Shown: in pieces, positions 17,055-25,558 of the stretch
Layout: each line of letters starts with the position of its first letter
Position numbering within the stretch: position 1 is the stretch's first letter
NCBI GenBank assembly: GCA_029252625.1
Contig: JAQXBA010000170.1
Span: forward strand, 1 to 32,954
DNA length: 32,954 bases
Reading direction: 5' to 3'
Source of the DNA: Opitutia bacterium
GTDB lineage: Bacteria > Verrucomicrobiota > Verrucomicrobiia > Opitutales > Coraliomargaritaceae
Made by a program: the position numbers and the translations under genes
Notes under the pieces: generated by a model
What the model was told of the DNA's origin: nothing
The model's database searches: none
The model's input: only the letters and a program-made list of their open reading frames with translations

Positions 17055-18716
17055 CTAGCTTTTGGACTTCTTCGCTTTAGTAGGTGGCGGAGCTTTCAAC
17101 TTACGGGCGCTCAGTGTCCAAGCCGATGAAAGTGCAGTTTCGCCCTGATTCATCGCGATTTTCGCCCCACCTTCTAGCAGGGAAATCTCCAAAGCCTTGG
17201 GCAATCGATTTCGATCGATCAGCTTCCGATACAAGTCGAGCGCCAACTCGCTTTCTTCATGCTCATTCAGAAAATCTGCAATCTTTTTGATCAATACTAC
17301 TTCATCACTTGAAAATACGGTAATGTAACGAACGACCTTTAGAGCTTCGACCGCTTTCTTCCTCTGATCTTTAGCTGCATGCAATTTCGCCAACTGATAT
17401 GCCAAAGCCAACGACGGTTGCCGAACGAACTGCCTACGAGCAAATGCCACAGCCTCATCGGCTTTGCCTTCGGCTTGCAGACGATTGATCTGCCGTAGAC
17501 AGAGATACGCGCTGAACGTATTATTCATCGATCCCTGCAACTGCTCATCCAAGCCCATCTTAAAAGGACGGTAGAGTGGATCGCCAATTGCCACTCCCTG
17601 CCAACTCAATGTCGGGTTACTAAACATCGCCGCCTCGCCGAAAGTGTGACCGTCGAGCAAAGCGCCCAACAGCATCTGCGGGCGATGCGTATACTCCAGA
17701 TACGGCTCATAGACATTGCCGACCGTCGCGCAGTAGCCCTGATTCACCAAAGCACCGAGCCAGCCCCTACTAATCGAACGCACGGTAATCGCCGAAAAAC
17801 TGTGAAGGTGAAAGCCGATCGCCCCAGGCGGCACCGACCACTTGGCCTCGCGCCAGGGACCATAAGCATTTTGCCGGTACCAGCCCATGTAAATCGCAGG
17901 CGCATCGTAACGATCTCTGCCATCCATTGGTCGCTTAGTCGTTTCAAAATCAGTATCAAAATACGCCGCCAGTGCTAGGTCGCCCGCAGCGGTCATCCAC
18001 TCGTCCCCTTTCGCGTGCGGTCCACCAATATCAAAATACGCCCGCCCCTGCAGCCCCTCGGCTTCAGCTTGCATGCTTCGAGCGATCATTTTTTTAACGA
18101 CTCCTACGCTTGGCCCATCCAATCGACTGACCCGAATCACTCGCTTCGCATCCGAACTCGTAGGCACCATTTCAGAGAACAACGGATTCGGCACAAAAGC
18201 AGCCATTGGCAGATTCGCAGCCCCTGCCAACAAGGCCAGCTCTCCATCGACGGAACCATTATTCACCTTGAATTGCTTCGGCAATTGCTCAGTGCCAGCG
18301 CCCAAGAGTGTCGCATCATTGGCAATACGAAGCGGCACACCGCGTGTCGTCACCAAATAACTGATGTGATGCCTTGCCACCGAAACACGCTCACGCCCGA
18401 CAACATCGCGGCCCTTGGCTTTCACCGCACGTATCCAATCCTTCTCAATCAAAGCATTGAGCAGCGGATTATAAATAGTATCGACAAACTCACGTACGCT
18501 GACGGTCTCATTAGTCGACATTTCCAACGAAATAATATTGGCCTTCGGAATCCCACGCTGCTCAGTATAATATTTAGCGATCTCAGTCGAACCACTGTCG
18601 TTGGCATTGACGACCACCACCACATGCGCTTCCTCACCAGCGGCTTGGCCAACAACGCAAGTCGGCAGCAAGCTGGTTAGGCCAATAATACTCAGAAAGA
18701 ATTGATTCAAAGACAT
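17055..18716 (-). CDS. TIGR03790 family secreted protein
   Basis: A 553-residue protein with a signal peptide (MSLNQFFLSIIGLTSLLPTC, cleavage probably after VVGQA). The body matches TIGR03790, an uncharacterised family I recall from Verrucomicrobia, Planctomycetes and some deltaproteobacteria: VVVNANDSGSTEIAKYY, YLVTTRGVPLRI, YMGWYRQNAYGPW, GFHLHSFSA, YCATVGNVYEPYLE, THRPQMLLGALLDG and WQGVAIGDPLYRPF. Residues about 400-510 are helical and Ala/Leu-rich like TPR repeats; the tail is Lys/Pro-rich. H303/H305 followed by C329 resembles the order of the His-Cys dyad of caspase/gingipain-type peptidases, but this is only a suggestion. It starts three bases after the amidase stop, as the last gene of an infC-amidase-TIGR03790 unit. 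Confidence 0.82.
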   Translation of the reverse strand: MSLNQFFLSIIGLTSLLPTCVVGQAAGEEAHVVVVVNANDSGSTEIAKYYTEQRGIPKANIISLEMSTNETVSVREFVDTIYNPLLNALIEKDWIRAVKAKGRDVVGRERVSVARHHISYLVTTRGVPLRIANDATLLGAGTEQLPKQFKVNNGSVDGELALLAGAANLPMAAFVPNPLFSEMVPTSSDAKRVIRVSRLDGPSVGVVKKMIARSMQAEAEGLQGRAYFDIGGPHAKGDEWMTAAGDLALAAYFDTDFETTKRPMDGRDRYDAPAIYMGWYRQNAYGPWREAKWSVPPGAIGFHLHSFSAITVRSISRGWLGALVNQGYCATVGNVYEPYLEYTHRPQMLLGALLDGHTFGEAAMFSNPTLSWQGVAIGDPLYRPFKMGLDEQLQGSMNNTFSAYLCLRQINRLQAEGKADEAVAFARRQFVRQPSLALAYQLAKLHAAKDQRKKAVEALKVVRYITVFSSDEVVLIKKIADFLNEHEESELALDLYRKLIDRNRLPKALEISLLEGGAKIAMNQGETALSSAWTLSARKLKAPPPTKAKKSKS

Positions 18717-18719
18717 CGG

Positions 18720-19748
18720 TTATTGGATACGTTGAAGTCGTTTTCGATAGTCAACAATGCCATTAAATAAACTTCGGGCAAGTTTTTGACGAAATGCCGG
18801 CGAACGTACTTTCTTGGCAGTTTCCGCATGCGAAATAAAGCCTAATTCAGTTAGCACACCGGGACATTCTAGGTCTTTTAGCACCGACCAGCGCGCGCGC
18901 TTGATACCACGATCCGGCCCACCTAGGCCCTGCACTAATGCACGCTCGAGATGATAAGTAATCAAGGTATTCCAAGGATCTTGTTCATTACCACGATAGC
19001 GCTTAGCATCCTTACTGGTCGGACGCGGATACTTTGACGAAGCCTGGTACTGCGGGGTCAGCGCAAACGACTCAAAGCCGGATGCCGAAGTCGAACTAGC
19101 AGCATTGAAATGTAGGCTAACAAACAAGTCAGCCTTAGCACGGTTCGCCACCTTGGGGCGCTGTGCCAAAGGAATATAGACGTCGCTATCACGCGTCATG
19201 ACGACCTCGAAGCCAGAGTTTTCAAGTAGCGCCTTCAAACGGCGAGCCACATCCAGCGTCAGGTTCTTTTCCATCAAACCATAGGTGTTATTAAGCGCCC
19301 CACTGTCCTTACCACCATGCCCTGCATCAATCACCACACGCCGAATCCCTGGGCGCTTTTTAAACACTTGCGGCGTCAAAATGGGCTGGAGCACATGTTG
19401 ATAGTCCGCCCTCGTGATAAAAAGCTGGCCCTTTGACTCGACCGTCGGAAATCCCAAATATATAGGCAAACGATTGAGGTATAAGACACGATTTTTTTTA
19501 CCGACATCAATCGTCGTCCATTGGCTACGCAGACGATATGTGTGATTGCCCTGCAGCCAATACGCTTGCATGCCGAAAGTCTTACCCACCGTCGCAAGAT
19601 CAATATACGATTTACCCTCGATCTGAATCTGCCTAGCCGGCAAGGCTGTAGACATAAAAAAGCTTAGCACCACAGACAGTACTAAGCTTTGAAAAATAAT
19701 AGAAGTCGCCAGTCGGTTGACCTTAACTGAAAGGACGCCGCTGCACAT
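18720..19748 (-). CDS. N-acetylmuramoyl-L-alanine amidase (Amidase_3)
   Basis: A periplasmic zinc amidase that cuts stem peptides from peptidoglycan during cell separation or turnover. The zinc site is complete: H143 in VVIDAGHGGKDSG, E160 in GLMEKNLTLD, H213 in SLHFNA, and catalytic E301 in TELGFISH. A hydrophobic N-terminus (residues about 15-36) is a signal peptide or anchor. Residues about 40-125 form an N-terminal domain like the copper-amine-oxidase-type cell-wall domain (IEGKSYIDLATVGKTFGM). It starts five bases after the infC stop and ends three bases before the TIGR03790 gene, so the three are probably translated from one mRNA. Confidence 0.92.
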   Translation of the reverse strand: MCSGVLSVKVNRLATSIIFQSLVLSVVLSFFMSTALPARQIQIEGKSYIDLATVGKTFGMQAYWLQGNHTYRLRSQWTTIDVGKKNRVLYLNRLPIYLGFPTVESKGQLFITRADYQHVLQPILTPQVFKKRPGIRRVVIDAGHGGKDSGALNNTYGLMEKNLTLDVARRLKALLENSGFEVVMTRDSDVYIPLAQRPKVANRAKADLFVSLHFNAASSTSASGFESFALTPQYQASSKYPRPTSKDAKRYRGNEQDPWNTLITYHLERALVQGLGGPDRGIKRARWSVLKDLECPGVLTELGFISHAETAKKVRSPAFRQKLARSLFNGIVDYRKRLQRIQ

Positions 19749-19753
19749 AAGAA

Positions 19754-20428
19754 TTAGGATTCGCCTGTTTCTGCGCTGGCTTCTTCACCTAGTTCTTCAT
19801 CGTGCTCCTCAATCTCGCTGTCATCACGATCATCATACTCATGATCAGGTTGGTTAAACTTCAGCACGCGCTTGCCCTCTGGCAATGGCGATAAAATGAG
19901 CGCCACCTGACGACCGACTAAACGCGGTTCGGAATCTGCCGTGGCGATCCCAGAAAGTTCGTCTTTAGCAAGGTTCACTCGCACAAAGCCTAACTCGCGG
20001 TGTTCGTTCTCACGTCCACGAAACTGGAGAGTGAGCTTCACCTTATGGCCGTGGTTAAGGAACCCCTCGGCACGACGCAACTTGGTCTCGAAGTCATGAT
20101 CACCAATGCGCACACGAAACTTAATTTCCTTCAGCTTGGTTGCCTGCTGCTTGCTTTCTTTCTGCTTCTTGCTTTCCTCGTAAAGAAATTTTCCAAAGTC
20201 CAATATACGACAAACAGGTGGACGTGCCGCCGGAGAAATCTCAATCAAGTCGAGCCCTACCTTTTGAGCGAGCTCAAGCGCCTTGCGAGGCGGCATCACG
20301 CCCAAGTTGGTGCCCTCAGGGCCGATCACGCGCACTTCTGTTGCGCGAATACGATCATTTCTCCTTAGACCTTTAGGTCCACGATTACGGTTCTGGAAGC
20401 GTCCGCGATTATTCGGGTATTTTGGCAT
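19754..20428 (-). CDS. infC: Translation initiation factor IF-3
   Basis: Binds the 30S subunit, prevents premature 50S joining and proofreads start codons. Both domains are present: the N-terminal domain ([43 protein letters not shown]) and the C-terminal domain ([41 protein letters not shown]). The N-terminus has an Arg/Asn/Gly-rich extension and the C-terminus an acidic extension of about 35 residues ([18 protein letters not shown]), making 224 residues against about 180 in E. coli. The start is ATG, not the AUU used for autoregulation in E. coli. The usual followers rpmI and rplT are absent; an amidase gene comes next. Confidence 0.96.
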   Translation of the reverse strand: MPKYPNNRGRFQNRNRGPKGLRRNDRIRATEVRVIGPEGTNLGVMPPRKALELAQKVGLDLIEISPAARPPVCRILDFGKFLYEESKKQKESKQQATKLKEIKFRVRIGDHDFETKLRRAEGFLNHGHKVKLTLQFRGRENEHRELGFVRVNLAKDELSGIATADSEPRLVGRQVALILSPLPEGKRVLKFNQPDHEYDDRDDSEIEEHDEELGEEASAETGES

Positions 20429-20550
20429 TAATTGATGTGTAGATGAACGACTTGTATCGGAATTCGATCAGATAGCCTTTGCGAAAGTGGGAACAGCTCG
20501 GTGCTGCGCCGAAAAATCACTTTATAACGTCAAAGATTTGGTATTGATAA

Positions 20551-20576
20551 CCATACAAGAATTCAATCTTGCATGG
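20551..20576 (-). promoter_or_regulatory. Stem-loop in the infC upstream region
   Basis: In the 212-bp gap before infC, CCAT/ATGG and CAAGA/TCTTG stack with one mismatch into a 10-position stem closed by a 6-base loop. It could be part of the infC mRNA leader or the end of the preceding lpxA-pdxA transcript. No T-run follows on the minus strand. No known leader class was recognised. Confidence 0.3.
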
Positions 20577-20640
20577 AACAATCTGGCATTTCAACTCTTT
20601 TCGCCACTCTTCCCCCGAGCATTCCACAGTCGCGCGCCAC

Positions 20641-21018
20641 CTAGATACTAAAGCTCTCGCCACAGCTACAGCTCGACTTCGCATTCGGGTTGCTAAATTT
20701 GAATCCTCCACCGACCATTTTATCAGAAAAATCCAGATGCGTGCCGCGCAAGTAAAGAGCACTCTTGGTATCGACTAACACTTGCGCACCAGACGAACGG
20801 ACAAGGATATCTCCCCGCTTGGTGTCGTTCACAAACTTCATCTTGTAGCTCAAGCCATTGCAGCCACCACCGGTAATTTTGATGCGCAGATACTGGCCTT
20901 TCTGCTCACGCACAACCAAAGACTGCAGCTTCACCCCAGCTGGCTCGGTCACTAAAACCAGCTTCTCACTACCTTCGCGGACGCCCTCAGGGAGCGTGTT
21001 TGTCGTATCAACACTCAT
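20641..21018 (-). CDS. A-type iron-sulfur carrier protein (IscA/SufA/ErpA family)
   Basis: Transfers Fe-S clusters to target apoproteins. The three invariant cysteines are visible: C53 in GGGCNGLSYKMKF and C117 and C119 in the C-terminal SSCSCGESF. The 125-residue length fits, with an N-terminal extension of about 20 residues before VLVTEPAGVKLQSLV. It lies 50 bp after pdxA on the same strand; the link to pyridoxal synthesis is not obvious. Whether it corresponds to IscA, SufA or ErpA cannot be settled from sequence alone. Confidence 0.93.
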   Translation of the reverse strand: MSVDTTNTLPEGVREGSEKLVLVTEPAGVKLQSLVVREQKGQYLRIKITGGGCNGLSYKMKFVNDTKRGDILVRSSGAQVLVDTKSALYLRGTHLDFSDKMVGGGFKFSNPNAKSSCSCGESFSI

Positions 21019-21068
21019 ATCTCTTAAATTAAGCTAAACACTAGCAACGACCAACCAACAACCCTCAA

Positions 21069-22001
21069 TTAGCCCCCAGTCAACTGCCGAGCGACAGAAA
21101 GTGCTGCCGAAAAACTGCCACAGTCCGCCAATCCTTGCCCTGCAAGGTCAAAGGCAGTGCCATGATCTGGACTCGTACGCACATGGGGCAAGCCCAGCGT
21201 CACATTCACCGCTTTATCAAACTCCAAGGTCTTCACTGCGGCAAGCCCCTGATCGTGGTAGGCCGCGACTACTGCATCAAAATCCCCGCGACGCTGGCGA
21301 AAAAACACCGTGTCGCCTGGCAAACATGCTGATAGCCCGGGTATTTCAACGCGCAAGCGATCTAATGCAGGGTCAAGTATATCACGCTCTTCTTGTCCAA
21401 TGATGCCCACCTCACCTGCATGCGGATTTAAACCACACACCCCGATTCGTGGTGCTTCGACGCCAAAGGATTTTGCGAGCGCGTACGCACGCCGCACCGC
21501 TAGCTCTAAACACTCAGCGGTCAAAGCATCCGCGACCTCGCGCAATGGAATATGCCAAGTCGCCAATACCACCCGCAATTCATTGCCGACAAATCCCATG
21601 CTTGGTTCGCCACCCCAAGCCTCCGCAAAAAACTCCGTCTGCCCTGGCTGCGTAAAGCCGACCTGTTGCAGCCAATGCTTACTCACTGGTCCCGTAACCA
21701 CACCACGAAAACGACCATCCACACAGCCAAACGCCGCAGCCTGCAAGGCAGCTAATGCCACCTCGGCTGTCGCACGCGAAGGTTGACCCAGTAAAACTTG
21801 AAGATCAGCTCGCCCGACCCCTTCAAAAGCGCAACCGAGCTCGGCCGCCAAAGGCTCAGCCCAAGCGACTGGGCCGATTAAAACACAATCTTGCCCGCGC
21901 GCCGACTCACTGCGCAGCGCTGCAGCAATCACTTCAGGACCGATACCTGCAGGGTCACCACAAGTAATCGCCAATGGTAAAATCGACCTCAAATTATCCA
22001 T
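21069..22001 (-). CDS. pdxA: 4-hydroxythreonine-4-phosphate dehydrogenase
   Basis: NAD-dependent enzyme of the DXP-dependent pyridoxal phosphate pathway. PLAITCGDPAGIGPEVI opens the protein; the three metal-binding histidines are found in ATWHIPLREV, CGLNPHAGEVG and AAYHDQGL, and the C-terminal RTSPDHGTAFDLAG is typical. The substrate-binding GHTE motif of E. coli reads PGQTEFF here, a His-to-Gln change that I believe occurs in other lineages as well. At 310 residues it is slightly short. It begins 17 bp after lpxA, so it probably shares its transcript. Confidence 0.94.
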   Translation of the reverse strand: MDNLRSILPLAITCGDPAGIGPEVIAAALRSESARGQDCVLIGPVAWAEPLAAELGCAFEGVGRADLQVLLGQPSRATAEVALAALQAAAFGCVDGRFRGVVTGPVSKHWLQQVGFTQPGQTEFFAEAWGGEPSMGFVGNELRVVLATWHIPLREVADALTAECLELAVRRAYALAKSFGVEAPRIGVCGLNPHAGEVGIIGQEERDILDPALDRLRVEIPGLSACLPGDTVFFRQRRGDFDAVVAAYHDQGLAAVKTLEFDKAVNVTLGLPHVRTSPDHGTAFDLAGQGLADCGSFSAALSVARQLTGG

Positions 22002-22018
22002 AATTGATCCGCAGTCCG

Positions 22019-22819
22019 CTATTTATTAATCGCCTCATTCGACGACTGCACAAAGCCACGCTTGCCATACTCGAAAAACGCCAAAAACCGCGCACCCGTC
22101 GCAGTTACACCAAACTCATGTTCGCGCACTGCCTCAGCCGCCTTCTTCTTCAAATTACCACCACCGAAATAAACCGCACGATAACACTTTTTGAGATCCG
22201 CCAAATCAGGACGCTCAAAACTGCCACGTCGCAAGCCCACCATATTTAAGCCATGAGCAGTATTACGCTCGGCCGCCAGAACATATGGAGGCACATCCGC
22301 GGTGATTGTTGCATTGCCACCGATCATCGCATACGCGCCAATTCGGCAAAATTGATGAATGGCCACACCACCGCCGATAAAGGCATTCGATCCGATCGTC
22401 ACATGCCCCGCGAGCATCACATTATTAGCGATCACCACATCCGGACCCACCTTGCAATCATGGGCAATATGCGCCTGAGCCATAAAAAAACAACCATCCT
22501 CCACTATGGTATTTGAACCATCTCTCGAGCCACGATTGACAGTGCAGCCTTCCCGAATCACCACATTGTTACCGATCATCACGCCACTCTTCGTCAACGG
22601 ATCAAAGTTCAGCGTTTGGGGATCGCCACCGATAACCGCAAACGAATCGACCGTGACGGCATTACCTAGCGCCACACCAGCACGTAGAATCGCATGAGCT
22701 GCGATTGAGCAATTCTCACCAAGCACAGCACCGTCTTCGATCACAGCATAAGGACCGACAATGGAACCTGCACCAATCACGGCGGTTTCAGAAACAAGAG
22801 CAGCAGGATGAATCGACAT
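22019..22819 (-). CDS. lpxA: UDP-N-acetylglucosamine acyltransferase
   Basis: First enzyme of lipid A synthesis: transfers 3-hydroxyacyl from ACP to UDP-GlcNAc (or the 3-amino sugar in some species). The left-handed beta-helix hexapeptide pattern runs through the first 185 residues (AVIGAGSIVGPYAVIEDGAV and so on). The catalytic histidine is H120 in AHIAHDCKVG, with NRGSRDGSNT before it and IGGNATITADVPPY plus HGLNMVGLRRGSF after it, as in LpxA. The C-terminal helical domain is present; 266 residues is normal. Other lipid A genes (lpxB, and a sugar oxidoreductase) lie 6-8 kb away. Confidence 0.95.
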   Translation of the reverse strand: MSIHPAALVSETAVIGAGSIVGPYAVIEDGAVLGENCSIAAHAILRAGVALGNAVTVDSFAVIGGDPQTLNFDPLTKSGVMIGNNVVIREGCTVNRGSRDGSNTIVEDGCFFMAQAHIAHDCKVGPDVVIANNVMLAGHVTIGSNAFIGGGVAIHQFCRIGAYAMIGGNATITADVPPYVLAAERNTAHGLNMVGLRRGSFERPDLADLKKCYRAVYFGGGNLKKKAAEAVREHEFGVTATGARFLAFFEYGKRGFVQSSNEAINK

Positions 22820-22882
22820 ACGACTAACAATTCCCAGCTTTTTAAATTACTCAAGAATGGAAGTTGTTTGCTAAAATTTGAG

Positions 22883-23482
22883 TTAGAACAAGCGCATTTG
22901 CGGTGCCTGCACCATATCGTAGACTTTCAGCACACGCACTAATTGCAGCAGTTCCGACTTGTGATAGCTATGATTCACCTCCACATGCCGCAGTAGATCT
23001 TCAAGGATCGTGCTAAACGCAATCACTCCATCCACACCCTGAGCTTTAAATAACTTTAGGCATTCGCTGCGCTGCGGCTCTGCCGTCGGCAAGCCAGGCA
23101 GCACCAAAATCTTTCGATAAGCCTCAATATTCTCAAGCAACCCCTCCTCAACTTCAAACAATACATCGGTTTGGCTCAACACGCTCTTCTTTAGGAACTC
23201 TAGCAAACGAGCAGGACTTTTTAAAATCGCCGGCGTCACTCGGGTTTGCTGCCAGCTATACACCACCACGATCGCCTGCCGGATCGAAACCATATCCGAA
23301 GAGAACAATTGGAAGTTCGGCTCTGGTGCATCCGATGGTGCCGATGGATTATGAACCAACAAATCTACCGTCTCCTCGAAAGCTTTTTTTCGCGAATGCA
23401 CGCTGTGCTTACGCAACTGACGTGCAAAAAAGCCGTTCAATTCGAAATACTCACGAACAATGTCTTCATCGAAACTCGCCAT
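22883..23482 (-). CDS. Conserved protein of unknown function
   Basis: I do not recognise a family. The 199-residue product is soluble and mostly helical by composition, with no signal peptide when started at ATG 23482 (MASFDEDIVREYFELNGFFA). The longer frame to 23533 would add a Cys/Tyr-rich stretch that looks non-coding. Notable segments are FELNGFFARQLRK, NFQLFSSDMVSIRQAIVVVYSWQQT, and KLFKAQGVDGVIAFSTILEDLLRHVE. The alternation of strands and helices with the ILEDLLRHVEVN segment could fit a small restriction-endonuclease-like or regulatory fold, but this is weak. It lies 63 bp upstream of lpxA on the same strand. Confidence 0.75.
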   Translation of the reverse strand: MASFDEDIVREYFELNGFFARQLRKHSVHSRKKAFEETVDLLVHNPSAPSDAPEPNFQLFSSDMVSIRQAIVVVYSWQQTRVTPAILKSPARLLEFLKKSVLSQTDVLFEVEEGLLENIEAYRKILVLPGLPTAEPQRSECLKLFKAQGVDGVIAFSTILEDLLRHVEVNHSYHKSELLQLVRVLKVYDMVQAPQMRLF

Positions 23483-24186
23483 ATGATAAAAACTATTACA
23501 TAAATATGCAGTTCTCGTCAATGCCAGCAACACACTCCGTCATCGCTCCCATTATTCGTAGCAAGACGATTGGTTCAACAATCTTGCGTTCGCAACCGTC
23601 CGCAGCAAGCAAAGCTGCTTAAATGACGAGCTCGAAGATTTTATGGGCCTTTTTCAGACAGTCAGCATATCAGCACGGCAATTGATTTACGTTTGTACAT
23701 ATTCATGAGTGATTAAAAAATCCCATTTAAACAAGGAAGTTAAGCCACTAAATATATCCGACTTTTAAACTGCTAATTAAATATAACAATTTGTATCGGC
23801 GCTAGATCTCAATAAATTTAAAAGCAGTAAGGAGCGCTTTATAATTAAAGACGTTCTCAAAAATTTATTTTCTTAGCCAATCGTAATCGGCATCTACATT
23901 ACTATGGCCGTCGCGCTTCTGGTCTGGATACGCGAAGCTAAGTGAGCTAAAAAGCAGTTGTGTCGTGAAACATGCTACTCGAGAACAGCATGTGCACTCA
24001 AGTAGCCAGTTAAGCACGCAAACACGCTCAACGCCAAGAGTGAAAGCGCGTTCCACAATTAGTAGGTTCTACACCCCCGCTTGATAGGTTCATCGAATCG
24101 TGACTGCTGAGCTTGCTCAGGATATCGATTCAGATCGCTCAATTCGAAGCCTCGCCGCAGCCCGAGCACTACAGAGACAAAATTAT
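23483..24186. other. About 700 bp without an intact gene, AT-rich centre
   Basis: The stretch from about 23640 to 23880 is clearly more AT-rich than the flanks. Structured pieces are a broken frame on the minus strand (23802-24056), a hairpin ACATGCT/AGCATGT at 23970-23993, and a compact palindrome CTGAGC-TT-GCTCAG at 24107-24120 enclosed by an outer GAATCG/CGATTC stem. No tRNA or recognisable RNA gene was seen. Confidence 0.6.
23802..24056 (-). pseudogene. Broken reading frame, possibly a dispersed repeat and not a gene
   Basis: From a GTG at 24056 a frame of 63 codons runs to a TAA at 23865-23867; beyond that single stop the same frame continues open for 20 more codons (...ENVFNYKALLTAFKF...) to a TAG at 23802. 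The product is Cys/Leu-rich at first, then reads DQKRDGHSNVDADYDW. I have the impression of having met both the RKRD...DADYDYD-like piece and the NVFNYKALL piece in spurious proteins of Opitutae, which would make this a dispersed repeat. That is recollection, not a search result. Confidence 0.35.
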
Positions 24187-25374
24187 TTACACTCCTCGCT
24201 CCAGAAACAAGGCAAGTGCGCCCTGATTCCAACCGTTGCTGTGCGGGTTCTGTCGATTCGTTGCGCCTGCGTGCTTCAAAAAGTGCCTCAAGACATTAGG
24301 GCTATCGCCGGTGTACCAATGCATCCAATAACTAAAGCCATCGAGCAGGCCTGCGGCGGTTGCCAGCGGCAGGAAAGCATCCACCACCATAGTATTGAAT
24401 CGCTGCCCAGCAATGGCACCACTAAAAATGGATTCGCTGAGCGCGGTGCGGCGCTTGGCTAAGCTCACTGCCATGCGGAAGCCTGCAGTGCTCGAACGAC
24501 CCTCCACCAGCGGCAGGGCCCTTAGATCATCCGCCAAGCGATCTGGCCAGTGTGGTTGCTGTTGCACGACCTGTAAATATTGCGCTAAACGACGGCGCGG
24601 ATGATTCGCAGGCCGCAGACCGTTGAGCTTCCACTGCGCGGCTTCTTCCGCAAATAGATCTTCAGCGTTCATCTCATCGGCACGCATCGCAGCAAGCGTA
24701 TACTTAGCTGCCAAGCGCAGCATCGGCGCACGGTTGCGCGCATAGCCTAAGACTTCCATTGCATAGCCATGACACGCCGCCTCCCAACCTTCAGCCTGCA
24801 AACGTGGTATCGCATACGTAAGCTTGCATTGCCAACGCGCTTTAGCTCGCGACCGTAAGATTCGCAGTCGCACATTCAGCGGCTTTTTAATAAAATGTGT
24901 CACCCACTCAAGATCGTCTTGCTGCTCTAATTCAAGAAGCGCGTCATCCATCGCATACGATTCCAGATCGCGATTCAATAGTGGCATCAAATACAACAGC
25001 TCTGGCACATGTCCCTTCGATGTTTGCACTGGGTTAGGATTTCGCCGTTCGGGGTGTAAGACCACGTGCAGCACAACACGATCAAAATTGGCATCGCGCT
25101 CGTGCTCATGTCTATGCCAATCCGAGATATTAAAATGCACCTCCACGTCGCCGACAATCTCGACACCATCGAGAATCACGCGCGCTTCTTTAAAATCTGG
25201 CCCCTCTTGTAAATTCCAGCGCCCGGGGTCTTTCACTCCAAGTGTCTTACCCGAAACCGTCTTCAACCCTGCCCCGGCATAATCTTGCCGTAACCAGATC
25301 TTCTGCACCACCCGTTCAGTTAAAGTGAACGGTCCGTAGAGCCCCTGAATTTCTTCGACATGATCAGACTGCAT
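24187..25374 (-). CDS. DUF2851 family protein
   Basis: A 395-residue protein of the DUF2851 family. The N-terminal hallmark is the segment NLQEGPDFKEARVILDGVEIVGDVEVHF followed by SDWHRHEHERDANFDRVVLHVVLH, i.e. G-P-D-F, E-V-H and D-W-x-x-H-x-H/D elements that resemble a nuclease-like active site, though I know of no demonstrated activity. The C-terminal two thirds is helical (AKARWQCKLTYAIPRLQAEGW, RPANHPRRRLAQYLQ). ATG 25374 was preferred over a GTG two codons upstream. It is 184 bp downstream of the NYN-domain gene on the same strand. Function unknown. Confidence 0.82.
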   Translation of the reverse strand: MQSDHVEEIQGLYGPFTLTERVVQKIWLRQDYAGAGLKTVSGKTLGVKDPGRWNLQEGPDFKEARVILDGVEIVGDVEVHFNISDWHRHEHERDANFDRVVLHVVLHPERRNPNPVQTSKGHVPELLYLMPLLNRDLESYAMDDALLELEQQDDLEWVTHFIKKPLNVRLRILRSRAKARWQCKLTYAIPRLQAEGWEAACHGYAMEVLGYARNRAPMLRLAAKYTLAAMRADEMNAEDLFAEEAAQWKLNGLRPANHPRRRLAQYLQVVQQQPHWPDRLADDLRALPLVEGRSSTAGFRMAVSLAKRRTALSESIFSGAIAGQRFNTMVVDAFLPLATAAGLLDGFSYWMHWYTGDSPNVLRHFLKHAGATNRQNPHSNGWNQGALALFLERGV

Positions 25375-25558
25375 AGACACAGAAGTAATAAAATAGTGAC
25401 TGAAAGCAAATACGCGCGAGGATTCTCACGCTTGATTACAAAGCTTTTTAATTAGCCCTTTTTTATACGCAGGCACTCCTACCGCAATGAGCTCTGCCGC
25501 CTCTCAAGATCATCCGACTCAGGACGGATGCTCCGCAGAACTTAAAATCACTGCTCTG

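Noticed and set aside
18015-18680. 221-codon open frame on the plus strand
   Set aside because: It lies entirely opposite the TIGR03790 gene, has no recognisable domain and a composition dominated by Arg, His and Ser, as expected for an antisense shadow.
21310-21786. 158-codon plus-strand frame
   Set aside because: It is antisense to pdxA, whose motifs are complete; the product is a Ser/Thr/Pro-rich shadow.
21069-22001. Possible inactivation of PdxA by His-to-Gln change in GHTE
   Set aside because: All three metal-binding histidines and the other motifs are present, and I believe the PGQTE variant occurs in functional PdxA of other phyla.
23568-23592. CAAGA/TCTTG inverted pair as a terminator or promoter element
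   Set aside because: Outer five bases pair but the interior does not; too weak to support a call.
24824-25282. 152-codon plus-strand frame rich in Cys and Ser
   Set aside because: It is antisense to the well-supported DUF2851 gene and resembles no family.
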